From positions 1-64,000 of the IMG/VR virus record IMGVR_UViG_3300044623_001154: DNA of 64,000 bases. One strand, given 5' to 3'. The translations under genes and the position numbers were made by a program. The notes beneath the pieces are model-generated. The model was not told the origin of the DNA. It made no database searches and saw only the letters and a list, made by a program, of their open reading frames with translations. The first letter of the stretch is position 1; the number at the start of each line of letters is the position of its first letter. The DNA comes from a virus. Shown here one piece after another: positions 22,270 to 30,499 of this stretch.

Positions 22270-23183
22270 AAATAATAATAACAGAACTACAACGTAAATC
22301 ACTTAATGAAATGATTAAACTCGACATTAAAGTTGGGGATACATTAATGGGTGGTAAATTTAAGAATAAGAAGGTGGTTGTTAAAACTATTGGTAAGAAT
22401 GATAAGGGTGATATCACAATTAATGGTAAACCATTGTTAAGATTTAGAATGTTAAAGGAAAATGTAGATATACCTGAGAATAAAATACTGAATATGTTTA
22501 AGAAATGGTTATATGATACTTATGACAATATTTCGTTTTTGGAAATTTCAACAAAACCTGACCCCTATTTACACCCCTCAAGATTTAAAGACATTCCATT
22601 AGTCATAGTTCATTATACGGAGAGTGATGAGGGTGAATATCCCACTTATCAACCCAATTATAGAAGTTGGTTAGTTATAGATATAGTTGAAACATGGAAT
22701 AAAATCACAGGTGGTTCAATACCAATTACAGGTAGTTTTTATGATAGAATTGACCATAAAAACGTTAAGATACTTGTTGACGCTGAAGAGTTTAGTGAAG
22801 ATGAGGATGAACCAATTAATGAAAGTGTTAATCCTAAAATGAATGATTTATTTGATGACTACATTAAAAAAGTTCATCCTGAATTTTTAGTTAAGAACTC
22901 CTCATTTAGAATGTCTTCAGGTGAAGATACATTATACATTTATACCGATAGTACTGATAGTTATAGACCAGGTGCAACGTTTTTTGTTGACTTAGTTTAT
23001 AATGATGATGTTGATGGTAAACATTTGGTTTTTTATGATGAGAAATACATTGAGGAATTTTCTAATGTATTTGGTGAAGATAAATGGGCAGAACTATTTT
23101 TAAATTGGATTAATAAAGAATATGAACCTAAATTAAAAAGATACTTCAATGAGATTGATTGGGAAATAACAGGTGTAAATTAA
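22266..23183 (+). CDS. Leader-tagged two-part protein (305 aa)
   Basis: Leader MKIIITELQRKSLNEMIKL. First half ends with a module copy (KKWLYDTYDNISFLEIST). Around residue 180 EPINESVNPKMNDLFDDYI looks like a degenerate internal leader that starts a second unit ending FLNWINKEYEPKLKRYF. So it seems to be two family proteins joined head to tail. Function unknown. Confidence 0.84.
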   Translation: MKIIITELQRKSLNEMIKLDIKVGDTLMGGKFKNKKVVVKTIGKNDKGDITINGKPLLRFRMLKENVDIPENKILNMFKKWLYDTYDNISFLEISTKPDPYLHPSRFKDIPLVIVHYTESDEGEYPTYQPNYRSWLVIDIVETWNKITGGSIPITGSFYDRIDHKNVKILVDAEEFSEDEDEPINESVNPKMNDLFDDYIKKVHPEFLVKNSSFRMSSGEDTLYIYTDSTDSYRPGATFFVDLVYNDDVDGKHLVFYDEKYIEEFSNVFGEDKWAELFLNWINKEYEPKLKRYFNEIDWEITGVN

Positions 23184-23186
23184 TAT

Positions 23187-23215
23187 TTGACATTAAATCA
23201 TTTATCCCTTATACT
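23187..23215 (+). promoter_or_regulatory. TTGACA-17-TATACT promoter for hsp20
   Basis: Perfect -35 (23187-23192) and near-perfect -10 (23210-23215), 17 bp apart. The host would need a classical sigma-70 reading, unusual for Bacteroidota. Confidence 0.6.
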
Positions 23216-23246
23216 TTAATCAATAAACTTAAATAACTAAAAAAAA

Positions 23247-23717
23247 ATGACAAACGAATTAAAAACGATTGAAAACTTATTGAACAAACTTTGGACTGAG
23301 TCTAATTACCCAACTACATTCGGTACTAAAGCAACTGAATGGTTTACACCTGTAGTTAACAGTGAATTATTCACACCATCAAAAGTTGCTAACTCTTGGT
23401 ACAAAAATTATAACCCAACTTATAATGAAACACCAACAAGTTACACAACTGAAAACACTTTAACATGGTCATTTGAATTACCAGGGTTTAACAATGAAAA
23501 TTTGACAGTTGAACTTTCAAACAACAAATTGTTTATTGAAGGAAAACGTCCTCTTAACACAACTGAAGAAACTTATGAAACTGTATCTAAAACTTACACG
23601 GTTGATACAACTACATATGATTTCACTAACTCAACTGCTGAGATTAAAGACGGTATCTTAACTGTGACTTTTCCAAAGTACAAAAAAGATAAGAAAAAAG
23701 TCGTTACGTTAATTTAA
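23247..23717 (+). CDS. Hsp20-family small heat-shock protein
   Basis: 156 aa. The alpha-crystallin domain spans about residues 70-156: LTWSFELPGFNNENLTVELSNNKLFIEG, then KTYTVDTTTYDFTNSTAEIKDGILTVTFPK (the usual GxLxV motif appears as GILTV). The Thr-rich N-terminal arm has no similarity. Phages of cyanobacteria and other hosts carry Hsp20 as ATP-independent holdases. The DNA codon pattern is more host-like (many aac/aca) than its neighbours. Own promoter and terminator. Confidence 0.93.
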   Translation: MTNELKTIENLLNKLWTESNYPTTFGTKATEWFTPVVNSELFTPSKVANSWYKNYNPTYNETPTSYTTENTLTWSFELPGFNNENLTVELSNNKLFIEGKRPLNTTEETYETVSKTYTVDTTTYDFTNSTAEIKDGILTVTFPKYKKDKKKVVTLI

Positions 23718-23734
23718 TTTTATTAAATGAAATT

Positions 23735-23769
23735 AAACCCCTCTTTCTTAATTGATTGGGGGGTTTTTT
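23735..23769 (+). terminator. Rho-independent terminator
   Basis: AAACCCCT ... GGGGGGTT stem with six T. Confidence 0.8.
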
Positions 23770-23780
23770 GTTTCTTATAA

Positions 23781-23787
23781 TATTTAT
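23781..23787 (+). promoter_or_regulatory. TATTTAT promoter box (15-nt spacing)
   Basis: 15 nt before the ATG at 23803. Confidence 0.6.
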
Positions 23788-23802
23788 AATAAAAATGATA
23801 TT

Positions 23803-23970
23803 ATGAAAAAAGAAGAAGTATTAGGTATTGTTAGACATCTATTAACCTTTATTGGTGGTGGTGTTGTTGCTAAAGGTATTGTGGATGAATCACAAGTTTT
23901 AGAAATAATTGGTGCTATTATGACCTTGGTAGGTTCAGTATGGTCAGTTGCCGATAAAAGAAAAAAATAA
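23803..23970 (+). CDS. Small holin-like membrane protein (55 aa)
   Basis: MKKEEVLGIVRHLLTFIGGGVVAKGIVDESQVLEIIGAIMTLVGSVWSVADKRKK: two short hydrophobic helices separated by a polar turn and a basic tail. The Gly-rich GGGVVAKG segment and size resemble small phage holins of the Gly-rich two-helix type. Not next to an endolysin, so the role is tentative. Late-type TATTTAT promoter. Confidence 0.7.
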   Translation: MKKEEVLGIVRHLLTFIGGGVVAKGIVDESQVLEIIGAIMTLVGSVWSVADKRKK

Positions 23971-23986
23971 TTTAATTAAAATGATT

Positions 23987-24020
23987 AAACCCCCTTTCTT
24001 AAATGATTGGGGGTTTTTTG
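23987..24020 (+). terminator. Rho-independent terminator
   Basis: AAACCCCC ... GGGGGTTT stem with T run. Confidence 0.85.
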
Positions 24021-24030
24021 TTTTATATTA

Positions 24031-24037
24031 TATTTAT
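24031..24037 (+). promoter_or_regulatory. TATTTAT promoter box (4-nt spacing)
   Basis: Four bases before the ATG at 24042. Confidence 0.65.
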
Positions 24038-24041
24038 TAAT

Positions 24042-24680
24042 ATGAAATTAATATTAACTGAAGAACAATATTTTAAAATTTTTGAAGATGTTAAACCATC
24101 AGATAAAGCAATAAAAAATATATGTGATTCCGAAAAATTTTGTAAAGCTCAAGGTAAAATCACTTTTGGTCAATTACGGTCTTTAGTTGATTATTCAACA
24201 AAGAAAAGGATTTTATATCATTTAGGTGAAGGTGGTTATAAAGCTTTTTTAAGAATATTACCGTGGTTTTTACCACAAATAACGTTTGTGGGTGTTGCGG
24301 CATCAATAAGTCGAGCGATAAATAAAATAATAAAACCCGCTTTAGAAGAAACCAATGGTTATAAAACTTGGTGGGGGAAAGTTATTATGAAGTCGTTTAA
24401 CATTGTTGAGGGGGAATTACCAATTGATGACCCATTATCCAAGATATTCTTCATATCAGATGGTTTAATGACAATGTTAAATGAAAATTATAAAATTAAA
24501 TTTGCTCGTTATATCGTAAAAATAACTAGTGAAAAATCTGATGATGAGGTTGTACCTGACTATTTTGTTGAAAATGAATTAAGGACTTGGTTAAATGAAA
24601 AATTTTTATTAGACCCACCACTACCACCCAAACAAGATAAGACTAAAGACGATTTTAATATTGATGACCCTACATTATAA
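24042..24680 (+). CDS. Leader-tagged protein with hydrophobic segment (212 aa)
   Basis: Leader MKLILTEEQYFKIFEDVK. Then a Cys-containing helical region, a hydrophobic stretch (FLRILPWFLPQITFVGVAASISRAI) and a soluble C-terminal part with ENELRTWLNEKFLLDPP, a module match. Membrane-active head proteins of this kind can help genome delivery, but that is a guess. The stop lies inside the terminator hairpin. Confidence 0.83.
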   Translation: MKLILTEEQYFKIFEDVKPSDKAIKNICDSEKFCKAQGKITFGQLRSLVDYSTKKRILYHLGEGGYKAFLRILPWFLPQITFVGVAASISRAINKIIKPALEETNGYKTWWGKVIMKSFNIVEGELPIDDPLSKIFFISDGLMTMLNENYKIKFARYIVKITSEKSDDEVVPDYFVENELRTWLNEKFLLDPPLPPKQDKTKDDFNIDDPTL

Positions 24681-24692
24681 GTAGGGTTTTTT
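24667..24692 (+). terminator. Terminator overlapping a stop codon
   Basis: ACCCTAC / GTAGGGT stem; the TAA of the gene forms the loop end. Confidence 0.85.
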
Positions 24693-24703
24693 GTTTGTTG
24701 TAA

Positions 24704-24710
24704 TATTTAT
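24704..24710 (+). promoter_or_regulatory. TATTTAT promoter box (5-nt spacing)
   Basis: Five bases before the ATG at 24716. Confidence 0.65.
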
Positions 24711-24715
24711 CTAAT

Positions 24716-25108
24716 ATGAAAATATTGATAACTGAAAATAGGCTGATTAATTTATATCAATCATTAATTAATAGATGTGTTGATGAATTGAGTTCTATGG
24801 GTCATGAAGAAATCCCAGCTGAAGATTGGGTTGACCCTTATGTATTTGATGAAGCTGAGGCTATAGATAGTATTACCGTTAATGATGTTGAGGTTATGGA
24901 TGAAACTTATCCTTCATTTAGTATTATGGTTGTTGAAATACATGCGGATGTTATTTTGGATTCATTAAAGAGATATGATTTAGAGAACTTAAATTATCAT
25001 ATTGAATACTTCATTAAGGCAAACACATTTGGTAAAAGTGATAGAGGTGTTAAAATTGATTTGTTATTTGATAGTGTAGAATTAAAAAATAAAAATCCTC
25101 AGTGGTAG
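24716..25108 (+). CDS. Leader-peptide protein (130 aa)
   Basis: Leader MKILITENRLINLYQSLIN. Acidic body with IDSITVNDVEVMDETYPSFSIMVVEIHAD and a charged C-terminus. Unrecognised. Starts a three-gene operon with the two duplicated GG-module genes. Confidence 0.85.
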   Translation: MKILITENRLINLYQSLINRCVDELSSMGHEEIPAEDWVDPYVFDEAEAIDSITVNDVEVMDETYPSFSIMVVEIHADVILDSLKRYDLENLNYHIEYFIKANTFGKSDRGVKIDLLFDSVELKNKNPQW

Positions 25109-25112
25109 ATAT

Positions 25113-25589
25113 ATGATAGAAAAATTTAAAAATTTAGTTAAAAATGTCGGAGTAGTTGACGCCATTAAAATGATGGGTGGTTTCGACACATTTAGGGAAA
25201 TTGCTGAAAATAATCCCCAATTTAAACCATATCTTGATAAATTAAAAGGTAGTTGTAGTATTTCAGATTTAGAAAAATCAACTGATGCGTATTTTGATTT
25301 TTACATATTGAATGTCGATACTCGAGATGATTTTGCCGAACTAACGGTTGATATGGTTGTTGATTTTAAGAATCTATCAGGTGAGGAAATTTATAAATTA
25401 AAAAAATGGTTAGGTGCGGTTGCCAATGACCATTACTTTGATATATACGATATTGATTTGGAAATACCATCAGACCAAAATCTATTTATTAAATCATTCA
25501 ATGGTAAACCATATAGTTGGTCTGGTTATGATAATGTTATTAGTGACAATGAAGCTTTTGAATTACTTGATAAAACAGGTAAGTGGTAG
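25113..25589 (+). CDS. GG-module protein, tandem copy 1 (158 aa)
   Basis: MIEKFKNLVKNVGVVDAIKMMGG-FDTF opens directly with the GG module. A body with FYILNVDTRDDFAELTVDMVVDF, then LKKWLGAVANDHYF and a C-terminal SFNGKPYSWSGYDN. It is about four-fifths identical to the first half of the next protein. No leader, but co-transcribed with a leader gene. Function unknown. Confidence 0.86.
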   Translation: MIEKFKNLVKNVGVVDAIKMMGGFDTFREIAENNPQFKPYLDKLKGSCSISDLEKSTDAYFDFYILNVDTRDDFAELTVDMVVDFKNLSGEEIYKLKKWLGAVANDHYFDIYDIDLEIPSDQNLFIKSFNGKPYSWSGYDNVISDNEAFELLDKTGKW

Positions 25590-25593
25590 ATAT

Positions 25594-26664
25594 ATGATAG
25601 AAAAATTTAAACTATTAGTTAAAAATGTTGGAGTACTTGAAGCTATTAAAATGATAGGTGGTTTCGACGCATTTAGGGAAATTGCTGAAAATAACCCCCA
25701 ATTTAGACCATATCTTGACGAATTAAAAGGTAGTTGTAGTGTTTCATTAGTGAATACCCCTGATGCGTATTTCGATTTTTACATAATGGATTATGATATT
25801 ATGGATGGGGAATTTGTTGAATTAATTGTTGATATGATAGTTAATTTTAATAATCTATCAGGTGAGGAGATATATCAATTAAAACAATGGTTTGGAGCGG
25901 TTGCCGATGACCACGGATTTGAGATATATGATATTGACTTAAAAATCCCGACACACCAAAATCTATATATTAAATCATTCAATGGTAGACCATATAGTTG
26001 GACTGGTTTTGATGGTTTAGAGATTAGTGATGATGAAGCTATTGAATTACTCGATAAAACAGGTTTGTGGGAAGGTATGATTAGAGAAAACGATGAAATG
26101 TTATCAAAAGATGATGGTAAATCTGAATTATCTAACCAAAAACAAATGTTAACTAAAATTTGGGATAAACAAGGGTTCGCTAATAAAGACCCAATGTTTA
26201 TGAAACTATTTCATATTTCGGGCTGGAAAGAAAGCTATGTTGAAACTTGGGTTGTTGAATGGAATAAAAAAAACAATATTAATCCTTTAAAATATTTTGA
26301 AGAAGACGGTTTTAAGTTTCACCAATTATCACCAACAAATCCTCATTTATTTTTAAGTGAAGATAGTAGAACCGTAACGATAACCCAAGATACTGTAACA
26401 GGTGATATAATAATACATCGTATAGATGTTAGTACTCAAACAGAAAGTGTTGGTGTTTGGTTTGAGATAATATTCGATACGATTACCGAACCAAGTTTTA
26501 ATGGTAGAACATTTGATGAAATGTATGATTATGATAATATGGATGAAGATGATTATGACGAAATAGTTAATTCATACCGTGATGATTTACATTGGGGTTT
26601 ACAAAACTATATCGAGAAAAAATACACAAGAAAAATGGGTTACTATTTAGATTTAGAATGGTAA
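25594..26664 (+). CDS. GG-module protein, tandem copy 2 with extra domain (356 aa)
   Basis: Residues 1-158 duplicate the upstream protein (GVLEAIKMIGG, SGEEIYQLKQWFGAVADDH, SFNGRPYSWTGFD). Residues 165-356 add a second domain (MLTKIWDKQGFANKDPMFMKLFHISG..., strands TVTITQDTVTGDIIIHRIDV) ending LQNYIEKKYTRKMGYYL. ATG 25594 is chosen by alignment with copy 1. Function unknown. Confidence 0.86.
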   Translation: MIEKFKLLVKNVGVLEAIKMIGGFDAFREIAENNPQFRPYLDELKGSCSVSLVNTPDAYFDFYIMDYDIMDGEFVELIVDMIVNFNNLSGEEIYQLKQWFGAVADDHGFEIYDIDLKIPTHQNLYIKSFNGRPYSWTGFDGLEISDDEAIELLDKTGLWEGMIRENDEMLSKDDGKSELSNQKQMLTKIWDKQGFANKDPMFMKLFHISGWKESYVETWVVEWNKKNNINPLKYFEEDGFKFHQLSPTNPHLFLSEDSRTVTITQDTVTGDIIIHRIDVSTQTESVGVWFEIIFDTITEPSFNGRTFDEMYDYDNMDEDDYDEIVNSYRDDLHWGLQNYIEKKYTRKMGYYLDLEW

Positions 26665-26730
26665 TCTGAAAATTAAAAAAAGAATGTCAAGTTTTCACGT
26701 ATAATTTTTGTTAGTTATTAGTTTTCGTAT

Positions 26731-26738
26731 TATATTTG
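26731..26738 (+). promoter_or_regulatory. TATATTTG promoter box
   Basis: TAnnTTTG box 17 nt before the ATG at 26756. Confidence 0.65.
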
Positions 26739-26755
26739 TAGAAACAGATACGGTC

Positions 26756-27340
26756 ATGAAAACATTAGTAACTATATTATTCGCAATCATCACAGTGGCA
26801 ACTTACTCTCAAGAAGTTTTGTCTAAGTACCCATTGTTCTCAGATATATGGAAAGTTAACGTAGTTGTTGAGAATGGTAAAAAAGTTGATGTTGTAACAC
26901 CAATCAATGCTAAATGTTTCTCACTTAACACTTCATACGTAGAACAAACTATCAACGAGACTGAAATTGAAAAATACTTGTTAGAGTCTTTCAATAAATT
27001 CCGTAAAGAGTACAACGCATTACCTGTTACTCAGGATGCTGGTATAACTAAAGGTGCTGAAGAATACGCTAAAAAATTGGCATCATCTAACACTTTAGTA
27101 CACGATGTAAACTTACCATACGGACAATCTGAATGTATCGCAAATATCTCTTTCATGTTGTTGAGTAAACTAACTAAAGAAGATGGTAACATAAACAAAA
27201 TCATCGCCGACTCTTATTTTGACATCTTCGTAGGAAGTGACGCACACATGGACATATTGTTAGACAACGACACTAAAACTTACGGATTTGGAATCGCAGT
27301 TCTTAATAACTCAATCAGAGTAGTTGTTCGTGGAAAATAA
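26756..27340 (+). CDS. Secreted CAP/SCP-domain protein
   Basis: 194 aa with a signal peptide (MKTLVTILFAIITVATYSQ). CAP features: SFNKFRKEYNALPVTQDAGITKGAEEYAKKLAS, a His in LVHDVNLPYGQSE, and GSDAHMDILLDNDTKTYGFGI near the end. Bacterial CAP proteins are secreted and bind ligands or the cell surface. The codon choice is host-like (cac, aac, atc), unlike the flanking leader genes, which suggests recent transfer or high expression. Bidirectional terminator downstream. Confidence 0.82.
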   Translation: MKTLVTILFAIITVATYSQEVLSKYPLFSDIWKVNVVVENGKKVDVVTPINAKCFSLNTSYVEQTINETEIEKYLLESFNKFRKEYNALPVTQDAGITKGAEEYAKKLASSNTLVHDVNLPYGQSECIANISFMLLSKLTKEDGNINKIIADSYFDIFVGSDAHMDILLDNDTKTYGFGIAVLNNSIRVVVRGK

Positions 27341-27367
27341 AAAAGGGAGTCTAAAACTCCCTTTTTT
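27341..27367. terminator. Bidirectional terminator
   Basis: AAGGGAGT / ACTCCCTT stem with A and T runs on both sides, between convergent genes. Confidence 0.85.
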
Positions 27368-27375
27368 ATTACCAA

Positions 27376-28494
27376 CTATTTTAATATTGGACAAACCAGC
27401 ATCTTAGCTGCCCAATTTGATTTGTTTTTTTTAGTACCTGTTATTCTCATAATAATTTTTGGTAATTGATATGTGATGTGTCTACCAGGTTTTAAAAATT
27501 TTATATTATACATATCAGAAGTAACATCAATAAAATCATCTTCTTTTGGTATTGGGTCAGGTTCTTTATTATCATTAAAACCAACCATTAAATCCATATC
27601 CAAATATTTGTATTGTTCATATTCAGGTCTTTTTTGTTCTTTAATATTTTCGGGCCATTTGGAATTCCAAGCTGGTCCTGATGTTCCTGGTAATTTAGAG
27701 TTAGTTCCCATCCAATTTTGTTGGGGTTTAAAGGTCTCAGGAATATAAACACCAATTTTACGTAATTCATCTATCACATAGTTAGTTGCCGTTTGATTTC
27801 TTAATCTTGATAAATCTTCAAATGAATATGTTTTTTTATCAGGTGATGGACCATTGGGTAATGTTGAGCATGATGATTTAACCGACATGGAATCAATAAA
27901 CGCTTTTGGTTCACCTTCTTTAGGTGTTAGAAGCTCCATTTGTTTTACTATTGGGTCAATAATATCCTCTTTAACCGATTGAACAAAAACATCTGTTAAT
28001 TGAAAATAATTGTCCACGAAGAATTTAGAATTTGGTTCTAAGTTTCCTGGAAATTTAAGTGGTACACCTGCAACTTTTTTAACTTTACCTTCAATAGGAA
28101 TTTGGTCAACAGTTGTTTTATCCCCAACGATAACTGATTCCCATTTATTTTCTTCGTAAGTAGCGTTAAACTCTTCTAATGCCGCCACGGCATATCCTTT
28201 ATGTATTGTATCTTGTTTAAGTTTTAACCAAAACTTTTTAGACGAACCTTGCATCAAACTAACCATAGTTGAATCATTCTTCAAATAAGCGTCCCATTGG
28301 TCTTGAGGTGTTTTAGCGACATAACTATCAAAACTAACAACGTCAGTTTTACTTGGTTTACCTTTACCTAATTCACGAACTTTACCTTTTTTAATTTTTA
28401 TATCTAAACGACGTTGTTCATTAATCACGTAATCAAACTTAATTAAGTCCTTCATTCTCGTCATTTCGTTTAATATATTTTCGTTATTTTTCAT
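27376..28494 (-). CDS. Leader-type protein ending leader in VINEQ (372 aa)
   Basis: The first 27 residues (MKNNENILNEMTRMKDLIKF then DYVINEQ) form a long leader like that of the 9536 and 30928 proteins. The mature part is basic, then mixed (VVSFDSYVAKTPQDQWDAYLKNDSTMVSLMQGSSKKFW), with a possible OmpA-like phrase near RLRNQTATNYVIDELRKIG. It ends ...KKNKSNWAAKMLVCPILK. A minus-strand TATTTAT box lies at about 28517-28523. Function unknown. Confidence 0.83.
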   Translation of the reverse strand: MKNNENILNEMTRMKDLIKFDYVINEQRRLDIKIKKGKVRELGKGKPSKTDVVSFDSYVAKTPQDQWDAYLKNDSTMVSLMQGSSKKFWLKLKQDTIHKGYAVAALEEFNATYEENKWESVIVGDKTTVDQIPIEGKVKKVAGVPLKFPGNLEPNSKFFVDNYFQLTDVFVQSVKEDIIDPIVKQMELLTPKEGEPKAFIDSMSVKSSCSTLPNGPSPDKKTYSFEDLSRLRNQTATNYVIDELRKIGVYIPETFKPQQNWMGTNSKLPGTSGPAWNSKWPENIKEQKRPEYEQYKYLDMDLMVGFNDNKEPDPIPKEDDFIDVTSDMYNIKFLKPGRHITYQLPKIIMRITGTKKNKSNWAAKMLVCPILK

Positions 28495-28554
28495 ATTTCT
28501 AATATTATTATATTTAATAAATATTCATTATCTTTGAAATCCTTAATAATAGAG

Positions 28555-28561
28555 TATTTAT
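28555..28561 (+). promoter_or_regulatory. TATTTAT promoter box (10-nt spacing)
   Basis: 10 nt before the ATG at 28572. Confidence 0.5.
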
Positions 28562-28571
28562 ATATTATATA

Positions 28572-28937
28572 ATGAAGTTTAAAGAAATAAAGTATAGTGA
28601 AATTAAGTCAAATATCTATGATAGATTCATTGATATGTTGGTTAAGAACACGTCGTTTTCTGATGTATATGATTATACTAATGGTGAAATGTACGATTTT
28701 GTCTCACATATTAAGTTCCCATTTTATGATGATGGTTATGAATTAAAGTTTAAAAATTCTGAGTCATGGTCAATGAATGTTCCTCCAAGATACCATTTGG
28801 AACAAATGTTAATGGTTGTTGGTGTCGATTCTAATGAGGACCCAAAGATTTCTCAATCCATATATTTAGAATATGTTGATAGACTTGAAATCAAAGTTAA
28901 GGACTTTATAAAACAATTTATGGAATATGAAGGTTAA
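28572..28937 (+). CDS. Hypothetical protein (121 aa)
   Basis: MKFKEIKYSEIKSNIYDRFIDMLVK... a helical start that may be a decayed leader, a beta part (YDDGYELKFKNSESWSM) and a C-terminal helix (LEIKVKDFIKQFMEYEG). Layout resembles the W-module family without the Trp. Overlaps the next gene by 11 bp. Confidence 0.8.
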   Translation: MKFKEIKYSEIKSNIYDRFIDMLVKNTSFSDVYDYTNGEMYDFVSHIKFPFYDDGYELKFKNSESWSMNVPPRYHLEQMLMVVGVDSNEDPKISQSIYLEYVDRLEIKVKDFIKQFMEYEG

Positions 28938-29247
28938 GGTTAATAAAGAAATGTTGAGGAAAGCATCTAATATGGTGTTTGATACTTATTATTCAGATAT
29001 TGATGATATCAATGATTATAATCTTGATAGATTCATGTATTACAGAACTGACGGTAAAATAAAATTACAGGTTAGAGAATACAATGGACTAAAGTATTTG
29101 GCGTTTTATAAACAAGATAGAGATTCTATTCAAAACATGGTACCGATAAGTGATTATATGTTTGATAAATTACTTAAAGAATGGTTCATAAACAAATACA
29201 ACGTCGATATTGATTCTGTGTTATTACCATTTAATAGAAATGAATAG
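28927..29247 (+). CDS. W-F module protein (106 aa)
   Basis: MKVKVNKEMLRKASNMVFDTYY... then a compact beta part (GKIKLQVREYNGLKYLAFYK) and LLKEWFINKYNVDIDSVLLPF, the shared C-terminal module. The start resembles a leader without TE. Function unknown. Overlaps neighbours on both sides. Confidence 0.82.
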   Translation: MKVKVNKEMLRKASNMVFDTYYSDIDDINDYNLDRFMYYRTDGKIKLQVREYNGLKYLAFYKQDRDSIQNMVPISDYMFDKLLKEWFINKYNVDIDSVLLPFNRNE

Positions 29248-29794
29248 AAAAGAACAAATAAGGTCTATGATAGATAGTATGGGTGTTTTTGAAGTTTCAA
29301 AAATAATTGGATTACCTGTGTTTGATTTAATCAAATATTCGGATTACCCGATTAATCCTACGATTATATATGAAGTTATCCAAGAGTATTTTACCGAAGT
29401 TAAACAAAGACCTGGTGGACGAATTTATTATAAAGAATTTTCAATATATTATGAAAAATTTGAAGGTGTTGTGGTATGGAATGACGGGGTTTATGTTGAT
29501 TCCCATGGTGGTGGAACATCTTTTCAATTTTATGCAACCCCATTTTGGGATGGTTTATCAATTATACCAATTAATTTGACAGATGTTTATGTTGATAATA
29601 TTGACGGTGATGAACCAATGTCTATCATTGATGAAATTGGCGAAGAAAACTATTATGATTATATTGATATTGATTATAAAAAATTTGATAGTCTTGATAA
29701 ATTAATAAAATGGCTTGAGACTGATTATTTAGAATTGACTTATAATCAAATAAAAAAAATAAGGTCCAAAGTAATTAATGAATATAAATTATAA
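29240..29794 (+). CDS. GG-module-like protein (184 aa)
   Basis: MNRKEQIRSMIDSMGVFEVSKIIG-LPVFDLIKY is a variant GG module (IGL in place of GG). Central beta region (GRIYYKEFSIYYEKFEGVVVW), an acidic stretch and LDKLIKWLETDYLELTYNQIK, a module match near the C-terminus. ATG 29240 overlaps the upstream gene by 8 bp. Function unknown. Confidence 0.82.
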   Translation: MNRKEQIRSMIDSMGVFEVSKIIGLPVFDLIKYSDYPINPTIIYEVIQEYFTEVKQRPGGRIYYKEFSIYYEKFEGVVVWNDGVYVDSHGGGTSFQFYATPFWDGLSIIPINLTDVYVDNIDGDEPMSIIDEIGEENYYDYIDIDYKKFDSLDKLIKWLETDYLELTYNQIKKIRSKVINEYKL

Positions 29795-29821
29795 AGGGTA
29801 ATGACAGTCACCCTTTTTTTT
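29793..29821 (+). terminator. Rho-independent terminator
   Basis: AAAGGGT / ACCCTTT stem starting at the stop codon, T run. Confidence 0.85.
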
Positions 29822-29835
29822 ATTATACTTATTTC

Positions 29836-30225
29836 ATGGAAATTAATAGAAAACACATTTATTTAATTGATAGTATCTTTAACACATTTTTTCCAGGTGT
29901 TGAGTATGTTATTGAATCTGAGAATAGTTTAGTGTATTTGTATAATATTCGTTTAACAAACGCTATAGGTAAAATATACGACCCAATGTCATTTGACCCC
30001 ATATATAGATTTAGTTCAAATACGTATTATAGTGAAAATGATTTTATAATAGTATTTCGTGAATTCGCAGTTTCGTTATCAGGTTTAATCTTAGTGTATT
30101 ATCCTCATTTAAATGACAACAAAAAAACTTCAATAATTGTTACACCAAGTCAAACAAAAAATAGAGACTACGGAATATATGCCGCAATTACTGACCCACA
30201 TAAAAATAGATTTGAAAATCATTAA
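29836..30225 (+). CDS. Hypothetical protein (129 aa)
   Basis: MEINRKHIYLIDSIFNTFFPG..., beta-rich (YVIESENSLVYLYNIRL, FIIVFREFAVSLSGLILVYY). The layout recalls the N-terminal part of the W-module proteins, but it ends without that module. Starts shortly after a terminator; TATACT lies near 29825. Function unknown. Confidence 0.78.
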   Translation: MEINRKHIYLIDSIFNTFFPGVEYVIESENSLVYLYNIRLTNAIGKIYDPMSFDPIYRFSSNTYYSENDFIIVFREFAVSLSGLILVYYPHLNDNKKTSIIVTPSQTKNRDYGIYAAITDPHKNRFENH

Positions 30226-30262
30226 CAGTTTAAAAAAAATAAACATCAATTATATTTAAGTT

Positions 30263-30448
30263 ATGGATAATGAACAAAAAGCAGCAATTTACGGACGACT
30301 TCTAAATGAGCACACGAGGTTACAAAATGAAATTTCCTCAGTTAAAGGAGAATCTTTTGATTTGAATACTGAACAAAGAAATAGAATTAAACAACTTGAG
30401 CAAACGCAAATAAGAATTATGAACGATATTAATCGTTTATTACGTTAA
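30263..30448 (+). CDS. Small coiled-coil protein (61 aa)
   Basis: Two helices with heptad-like spacing (AAIYGRLLNEHTRLQNEISSVKG and TEQRNRIKQLEQTQIRIMNDINRLL). Likely a helical hairpin or oligomer. No leader. Resembles small phage scaffold-like or chaperone-like proteins only in composition. Confidence 0.75.
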   Translation: MDNEQKAAIYGRLLNEHTRLQNEISSVKGESFDLNTEQRNRIKQLEQTQIRIMNDINRLLR

Positions 30449-30451
30449 TCT

Positions 30452-30478
30452 AAACCCCACCCATGAGTGGGGTTTTTA
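30452..30478 (+). terminator. Rho-independent terminator
   Basis: AAACCCCAC / GTGGGGTTT stem with T run. Confidence 0.85.
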
Positions 30479-30488
30479 ATTTTACGGA

Positions 30489-30495
30489 TATTTAT
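30489..30495 (+). promoter_or_regulatory. TATTTAT promoter box (4-nt spacing)
   Basis: Four bases before the ATG at 30500. Confidence 0.65.
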
Positions 30496-30499
30496 TAAT

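Noticed and set aside
26708-26755. Longer start of the CAP-domain gene
   Set aside because: The upstream in-frame start would place the TATATTTG promoter inside the gene and bury the signal peptide.
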